A DNA stretch of 64,000 nucleotides from Niastella yeongjuensis (GTDB taxonomy: Bacteria; Bacteroidota; Bacteroidia; Chitinophagales; Chitinophagaceae): positions 868,001-932,000 of the forward strand of contig NZ_FOCZ01000001.1 in the NCBI RefSeq assembly GCF_900110245.1, written 5' to 3'. This document shows, one piece after another, positions 24,735 to 33,152 of the stretch. Each line of letters opens with the position of its first letter. Position 1 is the first letter of the stretch. Below the pieces are notes generated by a model. The model saw only the letters and a program-made list of their open reading frames with translations, was not told the DNA's origin and ran no database searches. The translations under genes were made by a program, and so were the position numbers.

Positions 24735-24776
24735 AATACTGAATGTTGAAGTGAACACACTTCTTCATTCAGTATT
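24735..24776. repeat. Intergenic hairpin (inverted repeat) after the subunit-3 gene
   Basis: AATACTGAATGTTGAAGTG (24735-24753) is complementary to CACTTCTTCATTCAGTATT (24758-24776) at 17 of 19 positions with a four-base loop. There is no T run, so it may stabilise the upstream mRNA or be a dispersed repeat rather than a terminator. Confidence 0.6.
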
Positions 24777-24802
24777 TGAATTTAAAAATATCAACCAACC
24801 AT

Positions 24803-25675
24803 ATGTACAACAGAAGAAGTTTTCTCAAAGCAACCGGAACATTGGCGTCAGGATTACTTATTTCAAGATCAGCTTTCTCCATGGGAGATGAATTTGGATC
24901 CAATGCCTCGATAAAGAATTTTGGTTTACAGTTGTGGTCGGTGCGCGACGATTTGTCAAAAGACCCCAAAGCGGTTTTAAAACAGTTAGCGGGGTATGGT
25001 TATAAACAAATAGAAGGCTTTGAAGGTAAGCAGGGTATTTTCTGGGGCATGACCAATAAAGAATTTAAAAAGTACATGGATGAAATAGGACTCACCTTTG
25101 TTTCAACCCATTGCGATATCAACAAGGATTTTGAAACCAAGGCGGCACAGGCTGGTGAAATTGGCATGAAGTATTTGATCTGCCCAAGTTTGGGTGGCCC
25201 AAAAACGATCGATGATTTTAAAAGAGCAGCCGAAAAATTCAATGCCTGCGGTGACATCTGTAAAAAGAACGGATTGCGTTTTGCTTACCACAACCATGGT
25301 TATAGCTTTACCGAAATAGATGGCCAAATGCCACAGGATATTATGATGCAGGGCACCAATAAAGATACCGTTGATTATGAAATGGATATTTACTGGGTAG
25401 TTACAGCCGGTGCCGACCCAATTGCCTGGTTGAATAAATACCCCGGCCGTTTTAAACTGTGTCATGTGAAAGACCGGAAGAAAGGCGTTGATCCCAAAGA
25501 ACACGATGCCTCTGCTGATCTGGGATCCGGCATTATCGATTTCAAAAAGATCCTGAAAGCCGGTTCAACAAAAGGGTTGGAATACTATATCGTTGAACAG
25601 GAACATTGGGATAACAGCACACCACTGAAAAGCGCTGAGGTAGATGCGGCATACATGAAGAAATTTAAGATGTAG
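24803..25675 (+). CDS. Tat-exported sugar phosphate isomerase/epimerase-like TIM barrel
   Basis: ATG 24803 is preferred over an in-frame ATG at 24776 because it places the twin-arginine motif MYNRRSFLKATG at the very N-terminus. The mature barrel shows FGLQLWSVRDDLSKDP, FAYHNHGYSF with metal-binding His, YEMDIYWVVTAGADP with Glu/Asp, KLCHVKDRKKG and a late YYIVEQEHW. It is a closer match to the exported barrel at 11394 than to the other two in this island. As last gene of the permease-GMC-subunit 3 string, it may process the product of the dehydrogenases. A good terminator follows, marking the right end of the island. Confidence 0.88.
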   Translation: MYNRRSFLKATGTLASGLLISRSAFSMGDEFGSNASIKNFGLQLWSVRDDLSKDPKAVLKQLAGYGYKQIEGFEGKQGIFWGMTNKEFKKYMDEIGLTFVSTHCDINKDFETKAAQAGEIGMKYLICPSLGGPKTIDDFKRAAEKFNACGDICKKNGLRFAYHNHGYSFTEIDGQMPQDIMMQGTNKDTVDYEMDIYWVVTAGADPIAWLNKYPGRFKLCHVKDRKKGVDPKEHDASADLGSGIIDFKKILKAGSTKGLEYYIVEQEHWDNSTPLKSAEVDAAYMKKFKM

Positions 25676-25701
25676 TATATAACATTACCTGTTTTAAGCG
25701 A

Positions 25702-25742
25702 AAGCCCGGGAGAATTTCGGTTCTTCCGGGCTTTTCTTTTTA
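25702..25742 (+). terminator. Rho-independent terminator, end of the sugar island
   Basis: AAGCCCGGGAGAA pairs with TTCTTCCGGGCTT (one wobble) and is followed by a T-rich tract. Confidence 0.9.
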
Positions 25743-25772
25743 AGCTGTATCTTTAAAAAACAACTACATATT

Positions 25773-26198
25773 ATGAGAAGTTTACCATTATTCATTCTCT
25801 CCTTTTTTATTGTACAACATGCCTTGGCGCAGGATAAAGATGAGCAAACCATACGCAAAGTGCTAAGCGACCAAACCGTTGCCTGGAATAAAGGGAATAT
25901 AGAAGATTTTATGAAAGGTTACTGGAACAACGATTCCCTGATGTTTATTGGTAAGAGCGGTGTAACATATGGCTACCAGAACACACTAATGAATTATAAA
26001 AAGAATTACAACAGTGCCGACGCTATGGGAACCCTGTCGTTTGACCTGATCAAAGTACAGCGCCTGTCGCCTGAATACTATTTTGTAGTAGGCAAATGGC
26101 ATTTGATAAGGAAAATAGGCGATGTGGGCGGCCACTATAACTTACTCTTCCGGAAGGTGAATGGTACCTGGGTAATTGTAGCTGACCATAGTAGTTAA
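25773..26198 (+). CDS. Secreted DUF4440/SnoaL-like protein
   Basis: A signal peptide (about residues 1-19, ending ALAQ) is followed by a 120-residue NTF2-like fold of the DUF4440/SnoaL group: IRKVLSDQTVAWNKGNIEDFM, YWNNDSLMFIG, TYGYQNTLMNYKKNY, YYFVVGKWHL and WVIVADHSS. Such proteins bind small molecules or act as minor enzymes; the specific role here is unknown. A TATCTTTA element at 25748-25755 matches the Bacteroidota -7 consensus in seven of eight positions and would give a very short leader. It is downstream of the island terminator, so not clearly part of it. Confidence 0.8.
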   Translation: MRSLPLFILSFFIVQHALAQDKDEQTIRKVLSDQTVAWNKGNIEDFMKGYWNNDSLMFIGKSGVTYGYQNTLMNYKKNYNSADAMGTLSFDLIKVQRLSPEYYFVVGKWHLIRKIGDVGGHYNLLFRKVNGTWVIVADHSS

Positions 26199-26234
26199 CT
26201 CCACAACGCGGCAACCAACTTCAAACCTTAATGT

Positions 26235-27143
26235 ATGGCTCTTTTAATTATTGGGGTTATCATTATTCTGCTAAGCCTGGCAATAACCCGCAGCAACGAC
26301 AGTAACTTCAGGCGTTTTGCTTCACCCGTTCGCATAATGGGCGGCATCCTTGTTTTAATTGGCATTTTTACATCGTGTATCATTCAAATTGATGCCGGTG
26401 AAATCGGCGTAAAGAAATTATTCGGAAAGGTGCAGAATGATGTACTGCATAGCGGCCTCCACTTTATCAATCCCCTGCTCGATGTAGAGAAAATGGACAC
26501 TAAGACCCAGAATTACACCATGAGCGGTGTGCATGATGAAGGCGCCAAAACAGGGGATGATGCCATTCGTGTACTTACCTCCGATGGACTGGAAGTGGTG
26601 ATTGACCTAACTGTGCTATATAAAGTATTACCCTCCGATGCTCCCAGCATTGTGCGGGAAACAGGTTTGGACTATACCAATAAAATTGTAAGGCCCGTAA
26701 CCCGTACCAAGATCCGTGACAACGCAGTATATTATGATGCAGTGGCCTTGTATTCTACCAAACGCGATGAATTTCAAAACCGCATTTTTAAAACCATAGA
26801 AGGTGATTTTAAACGGCGTGGCTTATTGCTGGAGCAAATACTCATCCGGAATATAACGTTACCGATTATGGTAAAAACAGCCATCGAGCAAAAGATCACT
26901 GCCGAACAGGACGCCCAGAAAATGCAGTTCGTGTTACAAAAAGAACGGCAGGAGGCAGAACGCAAGCGGGTAGAGGCGCAAGGTATTTCAGACTATCAGC
27001 GCATAATTAATGAAAGTCTTACCGACCGGCAATTGCAATACGAGCAAATAAAGGCCATGAAAGAACTGGCCGGTTCAAGCAATTCTAAAATGGTGATTAT
27101 CGGCAGGGGCAATACGCCGGTTATTCTGGATGGGAAACAGTAG
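26235..27143 (+). CDS. SPFH/prohibitin-family membrane protein
   Basis: Two N-terminal membrane helices (about residues 2-18 and 31-48) are followed by an SPFH domain starting at IDAGEIGVKKLFGKVQNDVLHSG. A long charged coiled-coil region (about 215-270, QKITAEQDAQKMQFVLQKERQEAERKRVEAQ) follows, and the protein ends with GNTPVILDG. This is the prohibitin/HflC-like organisation; such proteins form large membrane rings that scaffold proteases or organise lipid domains. The 302-residue length is normal. It is monocistronic with no clear functional neighbours. Confidence 0.9.
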   Translation: MALLIIGVIIILLSLAITRSNDSNFRRFASPVRIMGGILVLIGIFTSCIIQIDAGEIGVKKLFGKVQNDVLHSGLHFINPLLDVEKMDTKTQNYTMSGVHDEGAKTGDDAIRVLTSDGLEVVIDLTVLYKVLPSDAPSIVRETGLDYTNKIVRPVTRTKIRDNAVYYDAVALYSTKRDEFQNRIFKTIEGDFKRRGLLLEQILIRNITLPIMVKTAIEQKITAEQDAQKMQFVLQKERQEAERKRVEAQGISDYQRIINESLTDRQLQYEQIKAMKELAGSSNSKMVIIGRGNTPVILDGKQ

Positions 27144-27234
27144 GTGTAATAAATTCACTATCAAACCGTTTAAGGGTGTCAACCATACCGTAGATTTGTG
27201 AGTGTGAACGAATTATATCCTAATTGAATATCTA

Positions 27235-28089
27235 ATGAGAGTCATTACCACGTTATTATGTTGCTTACCCCTGGCCGCGGCTGCCCAAAACTTTCATTTT
27301 GCGGCCCGTTTGGGTATAGCGAATTACCAGGGCGATTTGCAGGCAAAGAGCATTACTTTTAACCAGGCCAAGTTTATGGGTTCACTGGGCGCCATGTACG
27401 ACCTGTCGGAACATTTTACCGCCCGTACCTATTTCACACTAACCTCTCTGCAGGGTGATGATAAAAAAGGTACTACCGCTATGAAGGCGCGCAACCTGAA
27501 CTTTCAAACCAAACTGTGGGACATTGAGTTAGGCGCTCAATACAACATTTTAAGCCTGAATAACTCCTGGTGGACGCCTTACATTTTTGCCGGTATTGGA
27601 TTGTACCATTTCAACCCATTCACTAAAACTGAAGATGGCGCCAAAACCTTTTTACAACCATTAAGTACTGAAGGTCAGGGCATTGAACCCGGAAAAAAAG
27701 AATACAAACTCACCCAGTTCAACATACCGCTGGGTATCGGCGCTACGTATGCTATCAGTGAAGACATAAGGGTTGGACTGGAGCTTGGTTACCGTAAACT
27801 TTTCACTGATTATGTGGATGATGTAAGCACTACATATGCCGATCAGGGCGCCTTGTTGGCAGCCAAAGGCCAAACTGCTGTTGACCTGGCATACCGGGGC
27901 GATGAAGTTGGTGCCGGTGGTTACCCTGCAGCAAAAACAACCCGTGGTGGTTCAAATGTGAAAGACGGTTATTATTATATGGCATTAACCGTTACCGTGC
28001 GTTCGTTTATTGATCAGTACAAACGCATAGCCGGTTTACCTGCCTATAACCGCGATAAAAAAGTTGGCTGTCCGGCTACACATTTCTAA
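27235..28089 (+). CDS. Outer-membrane beta-barrel protein (DUF6089-like)
   Basis: A signal peptide (about residues 1-17, AAAAQ) precedes a barrel with alternating hydrophobic strands and aromatic girdles: FHFAARLGIANYQGDLQAK, KFMGSLGAMYDLSEHFTARTYFTL, IELGAQYNIL, WTPYIFAGIGLYHFNPF, FNIPLGIGATYAISEDIRVGLELGYRKLFTDYVDDVS, and a final YYYMALTVTVRSFI. The protein ends with a Cys-containing GCPATHF. This is the pattern of Bacteroidota DUF6089/OmpA-barrel-like proteins, and the window encodes another member at 53796. Function is structural or unknown. A terminator follows. Confidence 0.85.
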   Translation: MRVITTLLCCLPLAAAAQNFHFAARLGIANYQGDLQAKSITFNQAKFMGSLGAMYDLSEHFTARTYFTLTSLQGDDKKGTTAMKARNLNFQTKLWDIELGAQYNILSLNNSWWTPYIFAGIGLYHFNPFTKTEDGAKTFLQPLSTEGQGIEPGKKEYKLTQFNIPLGIGATYAISEDIRVGLELGYRKLFTDYVDDVSTTYADQGALLAAKGQTAVDLAYRGDEVGAGGYPAAKTTRGGSNVKDGYYYMALTVTVRSFIDQYKRIAGLPAYNRDKKVGCPATHF

Positions 28090-28114
28090 TTACCGGATTC
28101 TGATATAACGATTT

Positions 28115-28145
28115 GGGCTTCCTCGCAAGGGAAGCCTTTTTTCTT
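28115..28145 (+). terminator. Rho-independent terminator
   Basis: GGCTTCC pairs with GGAAGCC over a short loop and is followed by TTTTTTCTTT. It ends the barrel gene. Confidence 0.85.
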
Positions 28146-28153
28146 TCTGCCCG

Positions 28154-28191
28154 CTGCCTTCGTCGCCCCGAAGCCTTGGCGTAGGAGGGGC
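28154..28191. repeat. Small GC-rich palindromic element
   Basis: A GC-rich block containing CCTTCG and CGAAG as an inverted pair, followed by GCCTTGGCGTAGGAGG, lies between the terminator and the minus-strand gene ending at 28193. Its composition contrasts sharply with the flanks and resembles dispersed intergenic repeats of related genomes (recollection, not searched). Confidence 0.4.
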
Positions 28192-28192
28192 A

Positions 28193-28453
28193 TCAACCAT
28201 GGGGGAACTTTTTACTCCAGATGCGGATATATAAATAGATCAGTGCGGACAGGCTGCCTACCCCCCAAATGTAAAAGATGATATTGCTGATTCTGAGACC
28301 GTGTTCGGGAACCAACAGGCCATTGTAGGCGCCAATACCCAGAGTAACGGTAAGCCATAAAAATCCTGAAGAAACCGTCCAAACGATCCGCTTCAGAAAG
28401 TCCTTTACATCATCTTCCATTAAACCCATACGTAAAGCTTTTTTCAGCTGCAA
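28193..28453 (-). CDS. Small two-helix membrane protein, function unknown
   Basis: The protein has a charged N-terminal helix (EDDVKDFLKRIVWTVSSG), two hydrophobic segments at about residues 30-46 and 58-76, and a basic tail. ATG 28420 (MEDDVKDFLKRI) is a better start than 28453, because the extra N-terminal residues overlap the region right after the GH25 gene and add nothing typical. It is 19 bases downstream of the GH25-type lysozyme gene on the same strand, so probably co-transcribed. I do not recognise the family; a role in the envelope is only suggested by the topology and neighbour. Confidence 0.65.
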   Translation of the reverse strand: MQLKKALRMGLMEDDVKDFLKRIVWTVSSGFLWLTVTLGIGAYNGLLVPEHGLRISNIIFYIWGVGSLSALIYLYIRIWSKKFPHG

Positions 28454-28472
28454 AATCGCACAAATACGGCAC

Positions 28473-29246
28473 TTAATTGATCAGCAAATTTTTAAACTCG
28501 GCAGAGTCGCCGCTGAAGGCGTTGAAATCGACCCGGCAGAAAATACCATTTACATGCCCCTGTTCACTGTATTGCCAAAAATGCCAGTTGCGGTAAATCC
28601 GGGGTTTTTCTTTTTGCAGGTAATGGGCTACCCATAATGGGTATTCATCAAATTCGTCTTTCAGCACTTGTTGGTAAAAATCAACATTCGCGTATATAAT
28701 GGGTCTTACCCCGTAGTAGTTTTCAATAGTAATCAGCCATTCCTTCACCCGTTCCCGTACCTTTTTATAGGGAACTCCATAGGTGGCTTCCACATCTAAA
28801 ACAGGTGGCATATCGCCGGGGCTTAGTTCAACCGTTTTAATAAAATGTTCAGCCTGGGCTTTGCCGTTTTTAGTAGCAATAAAAAAGTGATAGGCACCGC
28901 GGGCCATACCCGCTTCTTTAGCCCGTTTCCAGTTACGTTTATAATAGCGGTCTTCGTTAACCAACCCTTCAGTGGCCTTAATAAAAGTGAAACCAAGCTT
29001 TAAACCTTCTACATTCATTGCTTTAACGCTTTCCCAGTCAATAGTTTCCTGGTAGCGTGAAACGTCAATGCCATGAATTGTATAGCGGGTGGGAACTTCT
29101 ATGCCAAATGCCTCATACCGGGCAAAATGTGCCCTACGCTCCTGCCACCATTCATATACACGAAACAGCAGCATAACTACAGTAGCAGCTACGATCAGGC
29201 CAAGTGCAATTCTCCAGTAAATGGCTGCCTTTTTATTTTTTGCCAT
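28473..29246 (-). CDS. Membrane-anchored GH25 lysozyme-like muramidase
   Basis: An N-terminal basic segment and one membrane helix (about residues 11-27) anchor the 257-residue protein, with the GH25 domain outside from about residue 55. Hallmarks are GIDVSRYQETIDW with the first catalytic Asp, FTFIKATEG, GAYHFF, PPVLDVEAT with the Asp/Glu pair, RPIIYANVDFYQQ and FWQYSEQG. GH25 enzymes cleave the beta-1,4 bond between MurNAc and GlcNAc in peptidoglycan. A single membrane anchor rather than a cleaved signal suggests a cell-wall remodelling rather than a secreted bacteriolytic role. It is followed by a small membrane protein gene. Confidence 0.92.
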   Translation of the reverse strand: MAKNKKAAIYWRIALGLIVAATVVMLLFRVYEWWQERRAHFARYEAFGIEVPTRYTIHGIDVSRYQETIDWESVKAMNVEGLKLGFTFIKATEGLVNEDRYYKRNWKRAKEAGMARGAYHFFIATKNGKAQAEHFIKTVELSPGDMPPVLDVEATYGVPYKKVRERVKEWLITIENYYGVRPIIYANVDFYQQVLKDEFDEYPLWVAHYLQKEKPRIYRNWHFWQYSEQGHVNGIFCRVDFNAFSGDSAEFKNLLIN

Positions 29247-29382
29247 AAGGGTTCACAAATATATTAGAGCGCCTAAACAAAGCGATGATATAATCTGTTG
29301 AAGTGGAAAAATTTAACTCTTTTAAACGTTGAGGTACATAAAACATTGTCTTTAAGCCGGCGAACCCTAATTTTACACTTCT

Positions 29383-30414
29383 ATGCCCGCAATTAACTGG
29401 CACGATAGTTTCAACTTATTAACGAGGTTAACACCCCGCCGGGCATGGAATGCTGGTAAGGTACTAAGTAGTTATTATCTTAGTAAAATAACCGGCAAAC
29501 CAGTACAGTGGGGATACCCGATCTCTATTTCGTTCGAACCTACCACATCCTGCAACCTGCGTTGCCCGGAATGCCCCAGCGGCTTACGGGCATTTACCCG
29601 TCCGACGGGGATGTTACAAAAGGATTTTTTTCGGCAAACCATTGACCAGATATCAAAGGAGTTGCTGTATTTGGTTTTTTATTTTCAGGGGGAACCGTAC
29701 CTCAACCCGGCATTCCTGGATATGGTAAAATATGCAGCCGGAAAGGGTATTTATACGGCCACCTCTACCAATGCGCATTACCTTACCGATGAAAATGCGC
29801 GTAAAACGGTAGAAAGCGGATTAGACAGGCTGATCATATCCATCGATGGCACTACCCAGGATGTATACCAACAATACCGGGTGGGTGGAAAACTGAATAA
29901 AGTACTGGAGGGAGCCCGCAACATTGTAAAGTGGAAAAAGGAATTAAAAAGCAAAACGCCGTTTGTGTTTTTCCAGTTCCTGGTGGTAAAACCAAATGAG
30001 CATCAGATAGAAGATGTAAAGCGACTGGCCAAAGAAATAGGTGTTGATGAAGTGAGGTTTAAAACGGCGCAGGTATATGACTATGAGCAAGACCCCAATA
30101 AATTGATCCCTACCATTGAAAAATACAGCAGGTACCGTAAAAACCAGCAGGGGCAAATGGAATTTAAGAATGCTCTGAACAACCATTGCTGGCGTTTATG
30201 GCATGCAACAGTGATAAGCTGGGATGGTTTGGTTGTACCCTGTTGCTTTGATAAAGATGCCCAACACCCCCTGGGAGACCTGAAGGGGAAGAGCTTTAAA
30301 GAGGTATGGCATAATGACAAGTATAAGCGATTTCGGGAGCAGGTATTGATGAGCAGAAAAAATATTGATATCTGTGCCAATTGCAGTGAGGGTACAAAAG
30401 TCTGGGGCGATTGA
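29383..30414 (+). CDS. Radical SAM protein with SPASM-type C-terminal domain
   Basis: The radical SAM cluster motif is CNLRCPEC (CxxxCxxC) near residue 57, followed by the barrel with FQGEPYLNPAFLDM and SIDGTTQDVYQQYR. The C-terminal third has Cys-rich SPASM features: CWRLWHATVISWDGLVVPCCFD, HPLGDLKGKSFKEVWHN and the terminal ICANC. Such proteins modify peptides or small molecules using two extra Fe-S clusters. No precursor peptide gene was seen next to it, so its substrate is unknown; many Bacteroidota members are lone genes. The 343 residues are normal for the family. It is monocistronic. Confidence 0.9.
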   Translation: MPAINWHDSFNLLTRLTPRRAWNAGKVLSSYYLSKITGKPVQWGYPISISFEPTTSCNLRCPECPSGLRAFTRPTGMLQKDFFRQTIDQISKELLYLVFYFQGEPYLNPAFLDMVKYAAGKGIYTATSTNAHYLTDENARKTVESGLDRLIISIDGTTQDVYQQYRVGGKLNKVLEGARNIVKWKKELKSKTPFVFFQFLVVKPNEHQIEDVKRLAKEIGVDEVRFKTAQVYDYEQDPNKLIPTIEKYSRYRKNQQGQMEFKNALNNHCWRLWHATVISWDGLVVPCCFDKDAQHPLGDLKGKSFKEVWHNDKYKRFREQVLMSRKNIDICANCSEGTKVWGD

Positions 30415-30888
30415 TAATAACCTGATACGGTTATAGCGTACAGAATAAATATATATCTATCCTTATCGGGTGCTATGAAAATTGAGGAATAAAGATGGAA
30501 TAAGTACTGAATGGAGAACAAAATAATGTAATTTCGAAAAACAGAATAGGTTTAGCAGCACTATACATAAGGTCAAACAGTAACCTGACCCAAACCCCTA
30601 ACAGCCCGGAGCTAAACGCTAAAATCCGGAACCGGAAAAGCGAACCTCATCCTCCCCATGCCTGACCGCAGAACAAGTTTAAATCTGTAACTAGGATGTT
30701 CTTGTCTGCATCTGTTTGTAGCCGGTTGCAAAAAAATACATCAAGAAAACAAACCGTCATCAATCCGGTATGTAACCGATAATGACATTGCATTTACCAA
30801 TTATCTTATGATAGCAACCAACGATCGGCCCAAGCCGGGTGATTCCTGTTTGATTCACTAATTAAATCATAAAGTCTTGAGCAGCGCC
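30415..30888. other. Long intergenic region upstream of a MarR regulator
   Basis: About 470 bases without a supported gene. It contains a weak CCGGA/TCCGG hairpin near 30608-30640 and AT-rich DNA before the MarR start. I found no riboswitch motif, tRNA-like fold or full TTTG/TAnnTTTG promoter. The length suggests it may hold regulatory sites or a decayed gene, but nothing is supported. Confidence 0.4.
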
Positions 30889-31341
30889 ATGAGTATTGAA
30901 AAAGACATTCAACAGTCGAAATTCCGGAACGAGTATCACAAAACAGTGGTCAACCTTATTTTTACTTACAACTGGATCACAGAAAAGACCAAACAGTTTT
31001 TTGATAAAGGCGACATTACCTCACAACAGTATAATATCCTGCGCATTTTACGGGGCGCCGGAAAGCCTTTATCTACCTTACAGATCCGCCAGCGGATGTT
31101 GGACAAAATGAGCGATACCAGCCGTATTGTAGACAGGCTGGTAAAAAAAGAACTGGTTCAGAAAGTAATCTGCAAAACCGACCGTCGCCTGGTAGATGTT
31201 ACCATCACCGACATTGGGTTGCAATTACTGGATAAACTGGACAGTTACAACGAGCAAATGGATGCCATGCTCGGCAACCTTACCGAAGAAGATGCAAAAA
31301 TGTTAAATCATTTACTCGATAAAATTAGAAGCTCAGAATAG
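30889..31341 (+). CDS. MarR-family transcriptional regulator
   Basis: The winged-helix protein has about 150 residues: an N-terminal dimerisation helix (EYHKTVVNLIFTYNWITEKTKQF), the recognition helix region QQYNILRILRGAGKPLSTLQIRQRMLDKMSDTSRIVDRLVKK, the wing KTDRRLVDVTITDIG, and a C-terminal dimerisation helix. The wing's D-R dyad is conserved as in MarR. ATG 30889 is taken as start in preference to an in-frame TTG four codons earlier. It likely controls its own promoter or the upstream long intergenic region. It is followed after 37 bases by a GHL10-type gene, which may be part of its regulon (inference). Confidence 0.87.
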   Translation: MSIEKDIQQSKFRNEYHKTVVNLIFTYNWITEKTKQFFDKGDITSQQYNILRILRGAGKPLSTLQIRQRMLDKMSDTSRIVDRLVKKELVQKVICKTDRRLVDVTITDIGLQLLDKLDSYNEQMDAMLGNLTEEDAKMLNHLLDKIRSSE

Positions 31342-31378
31342 TGTACTTTACAACATCCGTTAATCTTTTAATCCGAAC

Positions 31379-32944
31379 ATGAAAAAAGCTTTAAGCCTGA
31401 TGGCGGGGGTCTGTTTGTTGGTATCTTATGTAGTAGCGCAACCCAAGTATGAGTTCAGGGCGGCGTGGATAGCTACAGTAGAGAACATTGACTGGCCAAC
31501 AAGAGGTAATTATAACACAGAGAGTCAGAAAGCAGAGTATATCAATCTGCTTGAAATGCATAAGCGCAATGGCCTGAACGCCGTTATTGTGCAGGTGCGA
31601 CCCTGTGCGGATGCTTTTTACCCGTCACAGTATGAGCCCTGGAGCCAATGGCTTACCGGCAAACAGGGGAAGGCGCCTGCGCCTTATTACGATCCCCTTG
31701 CTTTCATGATTGAAGAAGCCCATAAACGGGGTATGGAATTTCACGCCTGGTGTAACCCATACCGGGCTGAGTTTGCCATTGGAAAATCATCGGTGTCACC
31801 CAACCACATAACTAAGATGCACCCCGAGTGGTTTTTGAGTTATGCCGGCACCCGGTACTTCGATCCCGGCAATAAAGAAGCGCAGCAATATGTGGTAAAT
31901 GTGATCCGCGATATTGTAAGCCGCTACGATATAGACGCTATTCACTTCGATGATTATTTTTACCCCTATCCCGAAGACAAAGAGTTTCCGGATAGTGAAA
32001 GTTATAAGAAGTATGGCAACGGTTTAAGCCTCGGCGACTGGCGCCGCAGCAATACCGATTCCATTATCCAAAAACTGAGCATAGCAATAAAAGAAGAGAA
32101 CCGGCTCTGCCGCTTTGGGATTTCGCCTTTTGCCATCTGGAAAAACCGCAGCCAGGACCCCGAAGGCAGCGCCACAGCTGCATTGACCAATTATGGCGAT
32201 CTGTATGCCGACATCCTGCTTTGGTTGAAGAGCGGCTGGATAGATTACGTAGCTCCCCAGTTGTATTTTGAATTTGGACACCCCCGCGCAGATTATGCAG
32301 TACTGCTCGACTGGTGGGCTAAACACTCCTACGGTCGCCATTGCTACATTGGACTGGGCATTTTTAAAGCCGGCACCAACGCCGCCTGGCGCGATAAGAC
32401 CCAGCTTCCCCGCCAGATAGCAGCAATGCGCAAATACCCTGAAATCCAGGGGGCCATTTACTTCAGCACGCAGTCATTTGTAAGAAATCCATTGGGGTGG
32501 AACGACAGCCTGCGCTATAATTATTATAAGGAACCGGCCATGATACCACCCATGCCGTGGATCGATTCGGTAAGACCTGCGAACCCCGAAGTGTTGTCGA
32601 TAAAACCGGTTGATACCACGCTTCGGATAGAAGTGGTAAAAACAGCTTCAGAAAAAAAGAAGATCAAATGCTACCGGCTCTATGCCTGCTACAACGAAGA
32701 ATTCAATAACAACAATTTCTATAATTCACAATTGATAGGTTGCCGGTTCGATACAGCCGATAGCTGCATCTTTTACGCACCCCTTCGTAACGATAAGAAG
32801 TTTGTACGGTTCTACGTCACCTCCCTCGATGATGAGAATAATGAGAGCAAGCCTTATCCCAACTGGCCCATAAAGCTGGAAGCGGTGAAGGTAGACAGGT
32901 TAGGTTGGACGTTGAGTAAGGAATCGAATATGGCGACTAAGTAG
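31379..32944 (+). CDS. Secreted GHL10-type (family 10-like) glycoside hydrolase
   Basis: The signal peptide ends near residue 20 (VVAQ). The main domain is a TIM-barrel GHL10 (DUF187) fold: FRAAWIATVENIDWPTRGN, LNAVIVQVRPCADAFYPSQYEPWSQWLTG, GMEFHAWCNPYRAEF, YDIDAIHFDDYFYPYPE and IDYVAPQLYFEFG. A C-terminal fibronectin-like or beta domain starts at about 410 (VDTTLRIEV...). Related proteins act on bacterial cell-wall or exopolysaccharide glycans; the precise substrate is not known. It is 521 residues and complete, with a terminator-like hairpin after it. Confidence 0.88.
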   Translation: MKKALSLMAGVCLLVSYVVAQPKYEFRAAWIATVENIDWPTRGNYNTESQKAEYINLLEMHKRNGLNAVIVQVRPCADAFYPSQYEPWSQWLTGKQGKAPAPYYDPLAFMIEEAHKRGMEFHAWCNPYRAEFAIGKSSVSPNHITKMHPEWFLSYAGTRYFDPGNKEAQQYVVNVIRDIVSRYDIDAIHFDDYFYPYPEDKEFPDSESYKKYGNGLSLGDWRRSNTDSIIQKLSIAIKEENRLCRFGISPFAIWKNRSQDPEGSATAALTNYGDLYADILLWLKSGWIDYVAPQLYFEFGHPRADYAVLLDWWAKHSYGRHCYIGLGIFKAGTNAAWRDKTQLPRQIAAMRKYPEIQGAIYFSTQSFVRNPLGWNDSLRYNYYKEPAMIPPMPWIDSVRPANPEVLSIKPVDTTLRIEVVKTASEKKKIKCYRLYACYNEEFNNNNFYNSQLIGCRFDTADSCIFYAPLRNDKKFVRFYVTSLDDENNESKPYPNWPIKLEAVKVDRLGWTLSKESNMATK

Positions 32945-32971
32945 TTGACCAGTTGTTGAAACATTATTTTG

Positions 32972-32999
32972 AGGCTCCTTTTTAAAAGGGGCCTTTTTT
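32972..32999 (+). terminator. Rho-independent terminator
   Basis: AGGCTCCTT pairs with AAGGGGCCT (one mismatch) and is followed by TTTTTTA. Confidence 0.75.
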
Positions 33000-33104
33000 A
33001 TTGGCTGATTCTGAGCGAAATAGGAGGTGCGGACACCAGGAACAAGCTATCAACTGGATGATCCATTTTAAACAAACTGGACCACCAGATTCCCCCTAAA
33101 TCTC

Positions 33105-33112
33105 TACCTTTG
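33105..33112 (+). promoter_or_regulatory. Bacteroidota -7 promoter element for the aminotransferase gene
   Basis: TACCTTTG matches TAnnTTTG perfectly 41 bases before the start at 33153. The -33 position (33082-33085) reads CCAC with no TTTG, so the promoter is only half-supported. Confidence 0.5.
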
Positions 33113-33152
33113 CCCTCACCACAATAAACTATAACATTAAACAAAATTCAAT

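Noticed and set aside
30415-30888. Possible riboswitch or small RNA in the long gap before the MarR gene
   Set aside because: No conserved core or strong structured element was visible; only a five-base-pair hairpin.
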